A stretch of DNA of 64,000 bases from an uncultured Saprospiraceae bacterium (GCA_937951615.1 CALFBH010000077.1:62001-126000), one strand, 5' to 3'; shown: positions 1-9,487, numbered from the stretch's first letter. Numbers and translations: made by a program. The notes: generated by a model not told the origin, from the sequence alone.

Positions 1-140
1 GCGACGGGGGAGGGAAATATTTTTACAAATAAAGTGCCTTGTAGTTCGGGCATATCATCCACGTATTTTGTGCGTCCGGTGACGTGGAAAGGCGCGTCAA
101 TATTCGATGATTTTTTGCTTAGTTTTTCGTGTTTTGTCAT
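1..140 (-). CDS. xdhB: Xanthine dehydrogenase-type molybdopterin-binding large subunit, N-terminal fragment
   Basis: Only the first 46 codons lie in the window; the gene runs off the left edge on the minus strand. Translation from the ATG at 138-140 begins MTKHEKLSKKSSNIDAPFHV and continues with TGRTKYVDDMP. This is the typical opening of the molybdopterin-binding subunit of xanthine dehydrogenase and related hydroxylases (a short basic leader, then H-V-x-G-x-x-x-Y-x-D-D). It follows the iron-sulfur/FAD subunit on the same strand, so the two should form one purine or aldehyde-oxidising enzyme. The substrate cannot be told from this fragment. Confidence 0.8.
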   Translation of the reverse strand, partial: MTKHEKLSKKSSNIDAPFHVTGRTKYVDDMPELQGTLFVKIFPSPV

Positions 141-565
141 GCGCTAATGAGTCTATAAATCTTGTAAATTCTATTCAATTGTAATTCGGATTTTGTTTTC
201 TAACAACCGATAACAGTTGGAAATCTTCCCCGGTCTTATTGGTTTTAGTCAAATGGCTCTGAAAAATCGTTAAGAATTTCATACTGTTTGAGCGATAGCG
301 AGTTTATGAAATTTAGGTTTTTCAGAGTCATTTGGCGTTAAGAAACCAATACAACCTTGATTTTTGGTTCTTTTCATCAAGGAAAAGAACAAAGCAAAGA
401 ACTGAACCCAGAGTTTTACAAGGTATTTATGAGCAATAAAATTACAAAATAATAATTCCTGAAATTACTACTAAAACATATATTTTTTTCATGCGTAATG
501 CGTTTAACGTAGCACAGACATTCCTGTCTGTATCTGAACAGAGCTTACAGACAGGAATGTCTGTG
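141..565. other. Repeat-rich spacer between the two xdh subunit genes
   Basis: No convincing reading frame is present. The spacer holds three potential hairpins: an imperfect one at about 237-350, a 9-bp perfect stem with a 6-nt loop at 367-390 (gttcttttc / gaaaagaac), and a 24-bp perfect inverted repeat at 509-569. The subunit genes of this enzyme are normally adjacent, so the spacing is unusual. Confidence 0.6.
237..350. repeat. Long imperfect palindrome (REP-like hairpin)
   Basis: The segment ttggttttagtcaaatgg ctctgaaaaa at about 239-266 is repeated inverted and imperfectly at about 317-347. Nested inside is gaatttcata (274-283) against tatgaaattt (305-314), around a central gagcgatagcgag. 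It can fold into one long stem. No open reading frame spans it. Confidence 0.5.
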
Positions 566-569
566 CTAC
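509..569. repeat. 24-bp perfect inverted repeat overlapping the xdhA stop codon
   Basis: The left arm at 509-532 starts gtagcacagacattcc and is the exact reverse complement of the right arm at 546-569, with a 13-nt loop between. The right arm covers the TAG stop of the FeS/FAD subunit (566-568). On the minus strand the hairpin therefore forms at the very 3' end of that gene. There is no T-run after it in the direction of transcription, so it is more REP-like than a classic terminator. Confidence 0.75.
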
Positions 570-1972
570 ATTTTTATGAGTTTTTGAAGTTGAAATATCT
601 CAGGGTCGATTTGCAGAAAATGTGCTAGGAAAAGCTGTCGCAACAAAAGGCGTTTATACTGTGCCGAGCCTCTTGCATCGCTGATAGGGCTAACCTCGTC
701 ATTCAGGACTTCGATGGCAGCCTCAAGCGTGGCTTCGTTCATCACTTTGCCTTGCAAATACCCGCAGGTTTTGTGCAGATACATCGGAATGGGGCCAACA
801 CCGCCAGCCGACAAGTGGATGGTTGTTATCGTATTATCAGCAGCTAGTTCTATCCAGGAACCACTATTCACGCCGGCAATGTCTAAGTATTTTCGCTGAC
901 TGACTTTTTCAAAATGAACATGAGCATTCGCAGGTGGAATGTCGAACCGAATCTGTTCCAAAATTTCGCCGGGCTGCAAATCCATTTTTTTATAATCCAG
1001 ATAAAAATATTTTAGTTGGAGCGTTCGTCTGCTGCCTTTATTGTTTAGCACAATTTCGCTGTCCAGCGATAATAACCAAATCGTAAAATCGCCAATCGGG
1101 GAAGCATTGATCAAGTTGCCACCAATCGTCGCCATATTGCGAATCTGCGTAGAAGATAATAGTTTGAACACATATTCTGAATGGGGTAAAGCCTGATTGA
1201 ATAATTCGGAACGATACAAGTCACCCATCGTCATAGATGCGCCAAAAATACATTGATTATCAATGATTTCAATTGTTTTCAAAGCAGGATTATCGTATAA
1301 AGGCAGCACATCAGCCGCATACATTTTATAAGGCTTTTGTACATACAAATCCGTACCACCGCCTACCCGCATATTAGCAGATTCAGCTATAGTAGCCGGC
1401 TGTGGAATCTTATTAAGACGACTTAGAATGTCTTCAAAATAAGCGGGAATATAGCCTTGCTGCACCAAGTCCGCAATACTCATCTTAGTCGAGCCATTCA
1501 GCGATTCATAAATCGATTTGGCTGCTCGTTCGATAGATTTGTAGCCTGTACAGCGACAAATATTTCCATCAATATTTTCCAATATATAGCTTTCACTTAT
1601 GGATTGCCCCGACAATAACGCGCCCGTCAGAGAAACCACAAAACCTGGTGTACAGAAACCACATTGTGTTCCATTTGTAGCCACCATAGCTTCCTGAACA
1701 GGCGTCAGTTTATCCATGTTCAGTCCTTCTATAGTCACAATGTGTTTGCCCTGCGCATTGGCTAGTGGCATGATGCAGGACGTCATGGACTGATAGACTA
1801 TTTTGTCGCCTTGTTCATTGCCGACCAGGACGGTGCAGGCACCACATTCTCCTTCTTTACACACGAGTTTCATTCCCGTCAGGTGGCGTTTTTTTCGGAT
1901 AAAATCCAATAGAGCCATACCTGCCGGCTCACTTGTCTTGATGTGTGTATTATTGAGTATAAATTCTGTCAT
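566..1972 (-). CDS. xdhA: Xanthine dehydrogenase-type small subunit (2Fe-2S and FAD domains)
   Basis: The protein is a fused iron-sulfur/flavin subunit of 468 residues that passes electrons from the molybdenum site to the acceptor. Residues 1-80 form a plant-type ferredoxin domain with Cys38, Cys43, Cys46 and Cys66. Residues 85-160 form the second 2Fe-2S domain, with CGFC (104-107) and CRC (139-141). The FAD-binding part carries RVGGGTDL and the signature IRNMATIGGNLINASPIGD. A CO-dehydrogenase flavoprotein C-terminal domain follows. Length and domain order match bacterial XdhA. The molybdenum subunit lies downstream on the same strand, separated by a 425-bp repeat-rich spacer. Related aldehyde or carbon monoxide dehydrogenases share the fold, so the exact substrate is inferred. 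Confidence 0.9.
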   Translation of the reverse strand: MTEFILNNTHIKTSEPAGMALLDFIRKKRHLTGMKLVCKEGECGACTVLVGNEQGDKIVYQSMTSCIMPLANAQGKHIVTIEGLNMDKLTPVQEAMVATNGTQCGFCTPGFVVSLTGALLSGQSISESYILENIDGNICRCTGYKSIERAAKSIYESLNGSTKMSIADLVQQGYIPAYFEDILSRLNKIPQPATIAESANMRVGGGTDLYVQKPYKMYAADVLPLYDNPALKTIEIIDNQCIFGASMTMGDLYRSELFNQALPHSEYVFKLLSSTQIRNMATIGGNLINASPIGDFTIWLLSLDSEIVLNNKGSRRTLQLKYFYLDYKKMDLQPGEILEQIRFDIPPANAHVHFEKVSQRKYLDIAGVNSGSWIELAADNTITTIHLSAGGVGPIPMYLHKTCGYLQGKVMNEATLEAAIEVLNDEVSPISDARGSAQYKRLLLRQLFLAHFLQIDPEIFQLQKLIKM

Positions 1973-2068
1973 TCTTATAGTGACTAGTAATTGGTTGATT
2001 GGTAATTGAGAATTGCTGTATAAAAGTAGATAATTTTAGTGGGACTGGCAAGGATTGGAAAAATGGAA

Positions 2069-2692
2069 TCAGTTTATGGTACCCACCAAGTCCCCAGCTC
2101 CATCATAAACCACTACATCATCATATTCCTCAATAGCCTTAAACTTCTCTTTAAACATCGTCCAAACGCTATGTCGCGCACGTTCGCCGGCTTCATTTTT
2201 CTCTATCTTTCGATAATCATATTCATGCAAATAGCCCAGCTTTTCAGGCACTCTGCCGCTGGCTATATTTTCTAGCATACAGCGAATTTCCATCTTTTCG
2301 ATACCGAGATATTGGAAAGCGACTTTCGTCAAAGCGTAAGACGATTCTGTAATGTAACCTTTATTGGCGTGGTTTTTATCCATCCAATAACCAATTTCTA
2401 AAATGTCTTTGCCTTGTCGAGTGTGATAGCCCGTACCGCCAATAAATTGCTCATTGTTTTTCAAAAAAATGGCGTACACATAGTCTTCATCAGCTTCAAA
2501 ATTTTTATCCCAGCCTCGAATGAGTTCTCTTTTCATTTCAATGCTTTGAGGTTCGTTTGCCGCCCAAGGCAGCCAAGGCAGAAGGTGGTCAACATTCCTA
2601 TCCACCACTTCCTTCAATGATTCAGCATCCCTCAATTCATATTTGCGAACGATTAAACGCGGCGTGATGATTTTAATGGCATTATTCTTCAT
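2069..2692 (-). CDS. GNAT family N-acetyltransferase, RimJ/RimL type
   Basis: The 207-residue protein opens with ITPRLIVRKYELRDAESL, the usual start of RimJ/RimL-like acetyltransferases. It also has IGYWMDKNHANKGYITES (acetyl-CoA binding) and ENIASGRVPEKLGY near the end of the domain. About 35 further residues beyond the fold are acidic and end at GTIN. The open frame extends 27 codons further upstream. The start MKNNAIKII at 2690-2692 was preferred because the upstream codons lie in repeat-like sequence and do not resemble the family. The acceptor (ribosomal protein, antibiotic or small amine) cannot be deduced. Confidence 0.8.
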   Translation of the reverse strand: MKNNAIKIITPRLIVRKYELRDAESLKEVVDRNVDHLLPWLPWAANEPQSIEMKRELIRGWDKNFEADEDYVYAIFLKNNEQFIGGTGYHTRQGKDILEIGYWMDKNHANKGYITESSYALTKVAFQYLGIEKMEIRCMLENIASGRVPEKLGYLHEYDYRKIEKNEAGERARHSVWTMFKEKFKAIEEYDDVVVYDGAGDLVGTIN

Positions 2693-2796
2693 GATAAGTT
2701 TAAGTTTAAAATATGCATTTTGCTTTGCGGACGGGCTGGTAGCTTTGAAGCTAAAAAAACAGCCATCGACCATCGACCCAAATTATTACATTATTT

Positions 2797-5124
2797 TCAA
2801 TCTACACAAGCCTCAATAATAGCTTTAAAATCAGAACTTGAATCTGTATAAAAACCTTTGTCCAGACAAATAATATTTCCTGCTTTGTACTCCACCGACG
2901 AATTGCTTTGAAGCTGTGCAGTGGAAAAAATACTTTGTGCAGTCTGTACAAGCTGCGCATTATTATTCAAGGAATTATTCAATGTTTTGCTGATTGGACA
3001 AGGAACATAATTTGAACACAAGAAATTTTCCTGCAAAATCAGTGATAAGTCATCTAGATAACTATCATTATCTGTTCCTCCATTACGTGTGCCTTCTAGT
3101 ATGACTTGAATATTCCGAGTCCCAGCGGGAATGTTTTGTATGCCTGTGACGGATGTCCATGTCGTGGTATTGGACGAAATCGTATTGCTGGTCACCAATA
3201 CATTATTAGCCGCATCTCTACATTCAATTTTCATCGCAGGAACGTCTGTACCAGAATAGGATCGCATAAAAGCACTGAAATTTGCCTGAATATCGCCTTG
3301 GTCAATCAAACTGTTGTAAATAGATACATCAATGACTTGCGAGGCTGTTCCATAAGCCGATTCATTGGTGCAAACACCACCAACAGCAAATAAATAAGTT
3401 CCTGTGTGCGTTGGTACACTTCCACACTCATTAGCTGCTAAAGCTTCTATTTGTCCTGTCCAATTGCTGATGCCTGATTCTGCGCCGGGATTTAAAATCA
3501 AATTTCCCGTAAGGGCAATATCTTCTTTAAACGTAGAAAATGGCACTGCATAAGACCAGTCACTCCAAGTCAGATGATTATCTCGATAACGGACACGCCA
3601 GAAATAATCTTGTTCGGACGCGAGCGTGATGTTTGGTGTTTCGTCCGTGAGATTGTCATTTGCCTGTGTATTGATTTCGTTGTACCAGTTTTCATCTTGT
3701 TTCCAGGATTCATAAACGAGTGTATTTTCAAAATCGTTCATATCGTCTGCAATTTGCCAATGTGTCGCCTGATGTGTATCGCCTGCATCCGTAAAAGGAT
3801 TCGCTTTTAAGTCAAAACAAGATGGACTGATGGTGTCATTAAAAGGAAATAATGCGAGGGGACGATTGGGTTGCTGCTCATATCTTCTGATAGAAATTTC
3901 ATCGCGTAGAACATTATTTAAAGAGGCATTTTGATCGCCTCTACTGTATCTTTTTAGGCTAAACTCGGGCGCATTACCAGCCAGTACATCCAAGACGACA
4001 AAGCCATATTCATCCTGGCTTTTTACAAATTCATCATAATCGGCATTTGGAAATTCGCCCCAATTGTCGATAGCGCCGCCGGCAGTGGCCACATTCACCC
4101 AAAGGTGCTGATGATCTCTGGATTGCCCGCGCGAGTAGGCATGTGTATGTCCGAAAAAATGAATGGAAGGTTTGCCACAAAGCGTACTGAAACTTTCGAG
4201 TTTTGCAATGACTTCTCCTGTGAAATCATTCTCTCCCGGCGTCCAGAGTTCTGATTTAAACGGATGATGGAGCTCTGCAAATATAAAGTCAATATCCACA
4301 TCATTGCAGGCATTATCCAGTGTCGCCTGAAGCCAGTCCAACTGAACATCCTGATCTGCTGCACCCGAATTGGAGTTCAGCCCAATCACCCGAACATTGG
4401 ACATGTCCTTATACCACCATTCTTCTAGATTAGCGGTTGTTCCATTTTCCGGCAGGTGAAAATATTTTAGAAAATTGGATAGTCCATTGCCATAATATTC
4501 ATGATTGCCAGGTACGGGATAGAGGGGCACATAAGGTGTCAAGCTATCAGAAGGATTGAAAAAGTCATTTTGCCATTGTGAATAAGTCCCACCAGTTCCA
4601 ACAAGATCGCCCGGAATTAAGATACCGTCGATATGTTCGGACAGGTCATCCGAGTACTGATTTTGTATAAGCGCAATGACGCCATCTTCTATCAGGTCAT
4701 TAAAAATATTTGGGTTTGAACCGTCTTTTTGCATATCGCTCATGGCAATAAGTCGAAGCGATGCTTCTGCGGTTTGATTTGCAAGAGTTTTGAAATGATA
4801 CACATAAGATGAAACACCGGAGGCTGTCGTCACTCGATAATAGTATTTTGTATCAGCTAGTAGATTATTGATTTTAGCAGTATGAATTCGCGAATCACCA
4901 GAGCCGCTTTGTGTACTACTATTCACAGTATTGGTCAGTGAAAATGGAGAACTTCCCCATTCCACAGTTCCAACTCCGCTATCATCTGTTTCCCACATCA
5001 TGAACATCTGATGTTCAGATACATTTTGCAGATAAGGTTTGACTAAGATGTTTTGAGCCATAAGGGATGAAGTACATAGAACAAAAATAAAAAGGCAGGC
5101 GTAAGTAAGGATGTTCTTTTTCAT
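2797..5124 (-). CDS. Secreted metallophosphoesterase with purple-acid-phosphatase-like N-terminal domain
   Basis: The 775-residue protein has a clear signal peptide (MKKNILTYACLFIFVL..., cleavage after LMAQ). The start at 5124 was chosen because it gives this signal. Residues about 25-120 form a fibronectin-like domain opening with KPYLQNVSE, as in purple acid phosphatases. The metallophosphoesterase domain (about 120-400) shows the metal ligands in SDMQ, PGDLVG, PGNHEY, LHHP and GHTHAYSR. The C-terminal half has an Fn3-like segment, a carbohydrate-binding-like segment (NLILNPGAESG) and a terminal strand repeat around YKAGNIICLDKGFY. That last element is common in Bacteroidota exported proteins. 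No canonical T9SS tail is visible. It probably hydrolyses phosphate esters outside the cell; the substrate is unknown. The catalytic domain is related to the two in the giant protein at 38434. Confidence 0.88.
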   Translation of the reverse strand: MKKNILTYACLFIFVLCTSSLMAQNILVKPYLQNVSEHQMFMMWETDDSGVGTVEWGSSPFSLTNTVNSSTQSGSGDSRIHTAKINNLLADTKYYYRVTTASGVSSYVYHFKTLANQTAEASLRLIAMSDMQKDGSNPNIFNDLIEDGVIALIQNQYSDDLSEHIDGILIPGDLVGTGGTYSQWQNDFFNPSDSLTPYVPLYPVPGNHEYYGNGLSNFLKYFHLPENGTTANLEEWWYKDMSNVRVIGLNSNSGAADQDVQLDWLQATLDNACNDVDIDFIFAELHHPFKSELWTPGENDFTGEVIAKLESFSTLCGKPSIHFFGHTHAYSRGQSRDHQHLWVNVATAGGAIDNWGEFPNADYDEFVKSQDEYGFVVLDVLAGNAPEFSLKRYSRGDQNASLNNVLRDEISIRRYEQQPNRPLALFPFNDTISPSCFDLKANPFTDAGDTHQATHWQIADDMNDFENTLVYESWKQDENWYNEINTQANDNLTDETPNITLASEQDYFWRVRYRDNHLTWSDWSYAVPFSTFKEDIALTGNLILNPGAESGISNWTGQIEALAANECGSVPTHTGTYLFAVGGVCTNESAYGTASQVIDVSIYNSLIDQGDIQANFSAFMRSYSGTDVPAMKIECRDAANNVLVTSNTISSNTTTWTSVTGIQNIPAGTRNIQVILEGTRNGGTDNDSYLDDLSLILQENFLCSNYVPCPISKTLNNSLNNNAQLVQTAQSIFSTAQLQSNSSVEYKAGNIICLDKGFYTDSSSDFKAIIEACVD

Positions 5125-5363
5125 AATATATCTTTGAATTTGTGTTTGTATTAGCACTTTATGAATTTAGGCATAATTTTGGACTAAATTATAATGCAAA
5201 AACCAAAACTGTTTTTTTGCTGTTAATAATTTTGCGGTTTCATCAGACTTAGAGACCTTTACTTACGAAAATCAAATTCAAACGCAAAAATCAAATTCAA
5301 AAGCTATTACGAATTAGCTAACTGACTGAACGATTTTTTAAAAGAAGAAAAAACGATTAAAAC

Positions 5364-5849
5364 ATGAAAAACATTCTGATGCTCTTACTCCTTTCTACAC
5401 TTGTATTGACGGGTTGCAATCGAAAATCATCTAAGAAAAGCACAAAAAAAACAACAACTTCAAAAACAGTTAAAGATAAACCTGTTGCGATGAAAGGCGT
5501 GCAATTCAAGATGAATCCATCTTATAAAGCAGTTGTGGCACAGGCTAAAGCTGAAAACAAGCCCATTCTGCTGGATTTTTACACGACCTGGTGTGCGCCC
5601 TGCAAATGGCTGGACAAAGACGTGTTTGAGTTGGATGTTGTCGCTGATTTGCTCAATAAAAATTTCATTAATGTGAAAGTGGATGCAGAGAAAGGGGAAG
5701 GGCCGGCACTGGCACAAAAATTCAGTGTGGGCGGTTTTCCGACTTTGATTTACCTGAATAGCAATGGTGATGTAATTGAAAAACAATTGGGTATGACGAC
5801 TGCGACCACTGTGATGAATCAGGCTAAAAAAGTGATGGCAGCAAATTAG
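5364..5849 (+). CDS. Thioredoxin-like lipoprotein
   Basis: The 161-residue protein has a lipoprotein signal (LLLLSTLVLTGC, lipidation Cys18), then a lysine/threonine-rich linker to about residue 42 and one thioredoxin fold. The redox motif is WCAPC with Cys77 and Cys80. The cis-proline is in GGFPTLIYL. The WCAPCKWLDKDVF sequence resembles the DsbD C-terminal/thioredoxin_7 type rather than cytosolic thioredoxin. It most likely reduces or rearranges disulfides in the periplasm or at the outer membrane. It is a single gene on the plus strand, followed by a large palindrome before porP. Confidence 0.88.
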   Translation: MKNILMLLLLSTLVLTGCNRKSSKKSTKKTTTSKTVKDKPVAMKGVQFKMNPSYKAVVAQAKAENKPILLDFYTTWCAPCKWLDKDVFELDVVADLLNKNFINVKVDAEKGEGPALAQKFSVGGFPTLIYLNSNGDVIEKQLGMTTATTVMNQAKKVMAAN

Positions 5850-5875
5850 GAAAAAAGTCCTACCTTTGGGTCGTT

Positions 5876-6036
5876 AGAGCATGTTGGGAATTTGCTTTTG
5901 GAGCGAACGCAGCCAAATTTTGTTTTGGGTAAGGAGTGATGAACGATTATAGCCTTAGCTACATGAGTGAAGAACAACGCAGCACAAGACAAAATTTAGC
6001 AAGAGCAGCCCAAAGGGTAAATTCCCAACATGCTCT
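5876..6036. repeat. About 160-bp palindromic element upstream of the PorP/SprF gene
   Basis: The outer arms agagcatgttgggaattt (5876-5893) and its exact reverse complement (6019-6036) enclose a further inverted segment of about 32 bp with mismatches. That segment is ...agccaaattttg on the left and caaaatttagcaag... on the right. The centre (about 5935-5985) is a loop. A frame reads through it into the PorP gene, but that extension only translates the palindrome. The shape suggests a REP or MITE-like intergenic element; no transposase is present. Confidence 0.7.
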
Positions 6037-6049
6037 TAATATAACGACC

Positions 6050-7060
6050 ATGAATATAAATTTTATCAGGCTCATTTTATCAATGGGATTACTGTGGTGG
6101 TGTACGACCTCGGCAAAAGCACAGGACGTACACTACACACAGTTTTATCATGCTCCCTTGGTACTAAATCCGGCGATGACCGGGCATATTGAAGGAACGT
6201 ATCGACTGAACTTCATGTACCGTACTCAATGGGCGGCAGTTAGTACAAGCGGCAGTATTTATAACACGCCTTCTGCTTCTTTTGATTTGAATGTTGGAAA
6301 ACAAACCGCTCGAAATTCTTTTGGAATAGGTGCTGTAGTACTCAATGACAAAACTGCGGGCGGACTGACCAATCTCACCACACTGGCAGGTGCTGCTTAT
6401 CATTGGGGGATAGAATCTACCGAAACACATTACCTATCCGTTGGAGTACAGGCGGGCATTATTCAAAAACGAATAGATTTCAGCAAACTGATCTTCGGCG
6501 ATCAATTTGACGGCGATTTATTCAATCCTAGTCAGCCCACCAACGAACAATTTGCCAATACTTCAGTCACCAATACAGACATGCGCCTTGGGCTTGTGTG
6601 GAGTTCTTATCTCGACAATATGACCATCAAAGGAGGGGCTGCTTTTATGCATTTCTTAGAACCAGATGAAACGTTTGATCAATTGAGTACATTGCCTGCT
6701 CGCCTTGTATTACATGGAGATGTGAAATTTGGACTTGGCGGGCGTTTGTATGCCCAACCTCATTTTTTGTATATGACTCAGGCAAAAGCGAGTCAAATCA
6801 ATATCGGTACACATGTAGGGTATGTTGCGAGTCGAGATTTTGAAGTCTATACTGGCTTAGGAATGAGAGCGGGAGATGCTTTGCTGGCTACACTGGGTGG
6901 AGAATTTAAAGGCTTGAAGTTTGGTTTTTCTTATGATCTCAATACTTCTGTCCTGAAACTTGCGTCAAATGGAGTAGGTGCTTATGAAATTTCCTTAGGC
7001 TATGTGGGCATCATTAATAAAGCCGTAGATCCTGTACTTCCAGCAGTCCGGTTTTTTTAA
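6050..7060 (+). CDS. PorP/SprF family type IX secretion/gliding-associated outer membrane protein
   Basis: The 336-residue protein has a signal peptide (MNINFIRLILSMGLLWWC..., cleavage near AKAQ). The mature start, QDVHYTQFYHAPLVLNPAMT, is the hallmark opening of the PorP/SprF family. The rest is a predicted beta-barrel ending in an aromatic residue (AVRFF). The start at 6050 was chosen over a longer frame because the upstream 38 codons lie inside a palindromic repeat. Only 19 bp separate it from an OmpA/PD40 protein, a pairing typical of SprF-like partners of large adhesins. It is a paralogue type, not necessarily the core PorP of the secretion machine. Confidence 0.9.
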   Translation: MNINFIRLILSMGLLWWCTTSAKAQDVHYTQFYHAPLVLNPAMTGHIEGTYRLNFMYRTQWAAVSTSGSIYNTPSASFDLNVGKQTARNSFGIGAVVLNDKTAGGLTNLTTLAGAAYHWGIESTETHYLSVGVQAGIIQKRIDFSKLIFGDQFDGDLFNPSQPTNEQFANTSVTNTDMRLGLVWSSYLDNMTIKGGAAFMHFLEPDETFDQLSTLPARLVLHGDVKFGLGGRLYAQPHFLYMTQAKASQINIGTHVGYVASRDFEVYTGLGMRAGDALLATLGGEFKGLKFGFSYDLNTSVLKLASNGVGAYEISLGYVGIINKAVDPVLPAVRFF

Positions 7061-7079
7061 AAAAACAATCAATACAGTC

Positions 7080-9392
7080 ATGTACAAATATATCGCTATT
7101 CTCATCACCTCGCTCTTACTGGTCAACATAAGTATGGCTCAGCCTGGCAGAGGAAAAGGACAGTCTGGTAAAAACCTACAGATTGCAAATGATTTATTGG
7201 CGCAATCCAGTTATTATAACGCGATTACTTATATCGAAAAAGCACTTTCGCAAGATCCGGGAAATATTTCAACAGCCTATTTGCTGGCAGATACCTATCG
7301 AAAAGCCAGAGATTATGATAATGCGTCAGATTATTATGGACTGATTATCAATTCAGACGATCCGGCAGTTTACCTGAATTATCCTTTGATTCGTTTGCAT
7401 CATGCAAATATGTTGAAGCAAAATAAAAAATATAGAAAAGCAATCGAGGCTTATAAAAGTTTTATGAGTACCTATAATGGGCAGGACAGTGATTTATACA
7501 TCGAAAAAGCGAGTACAGAGATAACAGGCTGCGAACTAGCCATGTCGGGTGCAAAAAGTATGGAACCTATGTCGGTAAGAGCGATGAACGGGAATATGAA
7601 TAGTGGGTATACTGATTACGCACCAATGCCTATTGGTGATAGTTTGTTGATTTTTTCCTCCTTACGGTCAAAGCAGCTAATCAATACTGGAGCAGGTAGT
7701 TACGCAAAGTCCAAAATATACATGGCAGAAAGAATAAGTGGGTCGCGCTGGACAAAAGCAAAGCCAATGCCTGGACCATTTAATAATTCGACCGACCACG
7801 TTGGGCATGGCGCGTACTCGCCAGATGGCAAACGTTTTTATTATACGATCTGTCCGACAGAAGAAAACCATCAGGTGAAATGCCGGATAGTGGTGAGCGA
7901 AAGCAATGAAGATGGTATTTGGGGCAAAGGAAATTCAATTCGTCAAATCAATATCGCAGGTCATAAAAGCTCTACACCTATTATTACCAGAGATATGCGT
8001 GGTACGGAGCGTATCTATTTTTCTTCTGATCGCCCAGGCGGTCGTGGTGGTATGGATATATGGTCTGTTGCCCGTCAGAAAGATGGCTCATATACGCCTG
8101 CGCTCAATGCAGAAGAACTGAATACTCAATTCAATGAAGTCACCCCGTTTTTTGATGGTGGTGAAAATACCTTTTACTTTAGCTCAAATGGCTATGCTGG
8201 ACTTGGTGGCTATGATGTATTCAAAGTGAGCCTTGCAGGAAATCAATGGGGTGAAGTAGAAAATGTAGGCAAGCCCATCAATTCGCAGGCAGACGATATG
8301 TACTATACAAGAACAGAAAGCCGAAAATATGGTTTTCTCGTGTCCAATCGCTCCAATAACTCTGGTGTAGACAATAAAACCTGTTGCGATAATATTTATA
8401 GAATCTTGTTTGGCGTAGAAGAAGAACCCGAACCTGAGCCAGAACCAGAACCAGAAGTTCCTACCACTCAGCTCGCGGTCAGTGGTTTTGTGTTTGCCAC
8501 AACCGATGTATCTATCATGGAAATGGACGGCGCAAAAGTCCGTTTATTTGATGAAATCAAAGGCAATCCTAAATTAGTAGGAGAACAATCTTCCAGCGTA
8601 ACAGAAGGGTTTTCTTTCAAATTGCAAGCCAATAAATCCTATACGATAACCGTGCTTAAAGATGGTTTTTTGGAAGAAAAAATTAAATTCAATACCAAAA
8701 AAGTAGCAGGTAGTAAGACTTACCGGAAAGATATTTATCTATTGGAAAAAGGGGTCAATATAGAAGGGATGGTTTATACCGAAGACGAGCAGGGTGAACT
8801 CACACCTTATGCCGGCGCAGACATAGAAGTCCTGAAAAAACAGGAAGCTGGCGCAGAAGAAATTGTGAAACAGTTGAAATCCACGAAAGATGGATATAAA
8901 ATATTTTTGAAAACAGGTGCAGAATATAAAGTAAAAACCAGCATCGAAGATTATCTGACATCCAGTTATGAAGTAGATACCAGAGGCGTAGAGGTGGCTA
9001 TTCAAAACAAGCAGGACGTCGTTTTGAAATCCAAAGTAGCAGGTAAAACGTATAAGATAGAGAATATTTATTATGATTATAATAGTGCAAAATTACGCAA
9101 AGATTCTTACGAACCACTGAACGAACTTATTCAGATGTTAGCAGATAATCCTAATATTACAATTGAAATAGGTGCGCACACAGATTCTATAGGGGAGGAA
9201 GATTATAATCAAAAGCTTTCTCTGAGACGTGCTGAAAGTGTCGTTACTTACCTCAGAGAAGCAGGTGTATTGCCAACACGCCTGACCTCCAAAGGATATG
9301 GTGAAGGTTTTCCGATTGCACCCAATGATACAGATGAGAACCGCCAGTTGAATCGTCGGACAGAGTTTAAAATTATTGGCGTAGGGAACTGA
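7080..9392 (+). CDS. OmpA family protein with TPR and PD40 propeller repeats (PorE-like)
   Basis: The 770-residue envelope protein has a signal peptide cut near SMAQ. TPR helices follow (about 30-150: NAITYIEKALSQDPG, AYLLADTYRKARDY). Next come PD40/WD40-like blades (about 180-420: YFSSDRPGGRGGMDIW, FYFSSNGYAGLGGYDVF) and a Glu-Pro linker near 440-455. Carboxypeptidase-regulatory-like beta domains follow, then a C-terminal OmpA peptidoglycan-binding domain (about 655-770: IGAHTDSIGEEDYNQKLS ... NRRTEF). This architecture accompanies PorP/SprF proteins and is thought to tie the outer-membrane partner to the cell wall. It is co-directional with and 19 bp from the PorP-like gene, so likely one transcript. 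Confidence 0.92.
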   Translation: MYKYIAILITSLLLVNISMAQPGRGKGQSGKNLQIANDLLAQSSYYNAITYIEKALSQDPGNISTAYLLADTYRKARDYDNASDYYGLIINSDDPAVYLNYPLIRLHHANMLKQNKKYRKAIEAYKSFMSTYNGQDSDLYIEKASTEITGCELAMSGAKSMEPMSVRAMNGNMNSGYTDYAPMPIGDSLLIFSSLRSKQLINTGAGSYAKSKIYMAERISGSRWTKAKPMPGPFNNSTDHVGHGAYSPDGKRFYYTICPTEENHQVKCRIVVSESNEDGIWGKGNSIRQINIAGHKSSTPIITRDMRGTERIYFSSDRPGGRGGMDIWSVARQKDGSYTPALNAEELNTQFNEVTPFFDGGENTFYFSSNGYAGLGGYDVFKVSLAGNQWGEVENVGKPINSQADDMYYTRTESRKYGFLVSNRSNNSGVDNKTCCDNIYRILFGVEEEPEPEPEPEPEVPTTQLAVSGFVFATTDVSIMEMDGAKVRLFDEIKGNPKLVGEQSSSVTEGFSFKLQANKSYTITVLKDGFLEEKIKFNTKKVAGSKTYRKDIYLLEKGVNIEGMVYTEDEQGELTPYAGADIEVLKKQEAGAEEIVKQLKSTKDGYKIFLKTGAEYKVKTSIEDYLTSSYEVDTRGVEVAIQNKQDVVLKSKVAGKTYKIENIYYDYNSAKLRKDSYEPLNELIQMLADNPNITIEIGAHTDSIGEEDYNQKLSLRRAESVVTYLREAGVLPTRLTSKGYGEGFPIAPNDTDENRQLNRRTEFKIIGVGN

Positions 9393-9487
9393 ATGAGTGA
9401 ATGAGAAAATGAATGAATGGGTGAATTGAAAACTATTACTGAAACTGAAATTCCCTCAAAACCATTTTTAAGAAACACCAGTACACC

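Noticed and set aside
5936-6049. Upstream extension of the PorP/SprF gene by 38 codons
   Set aside because: The extension translates a palindromic repeat and would hide the signal peptide that begins at 6050.
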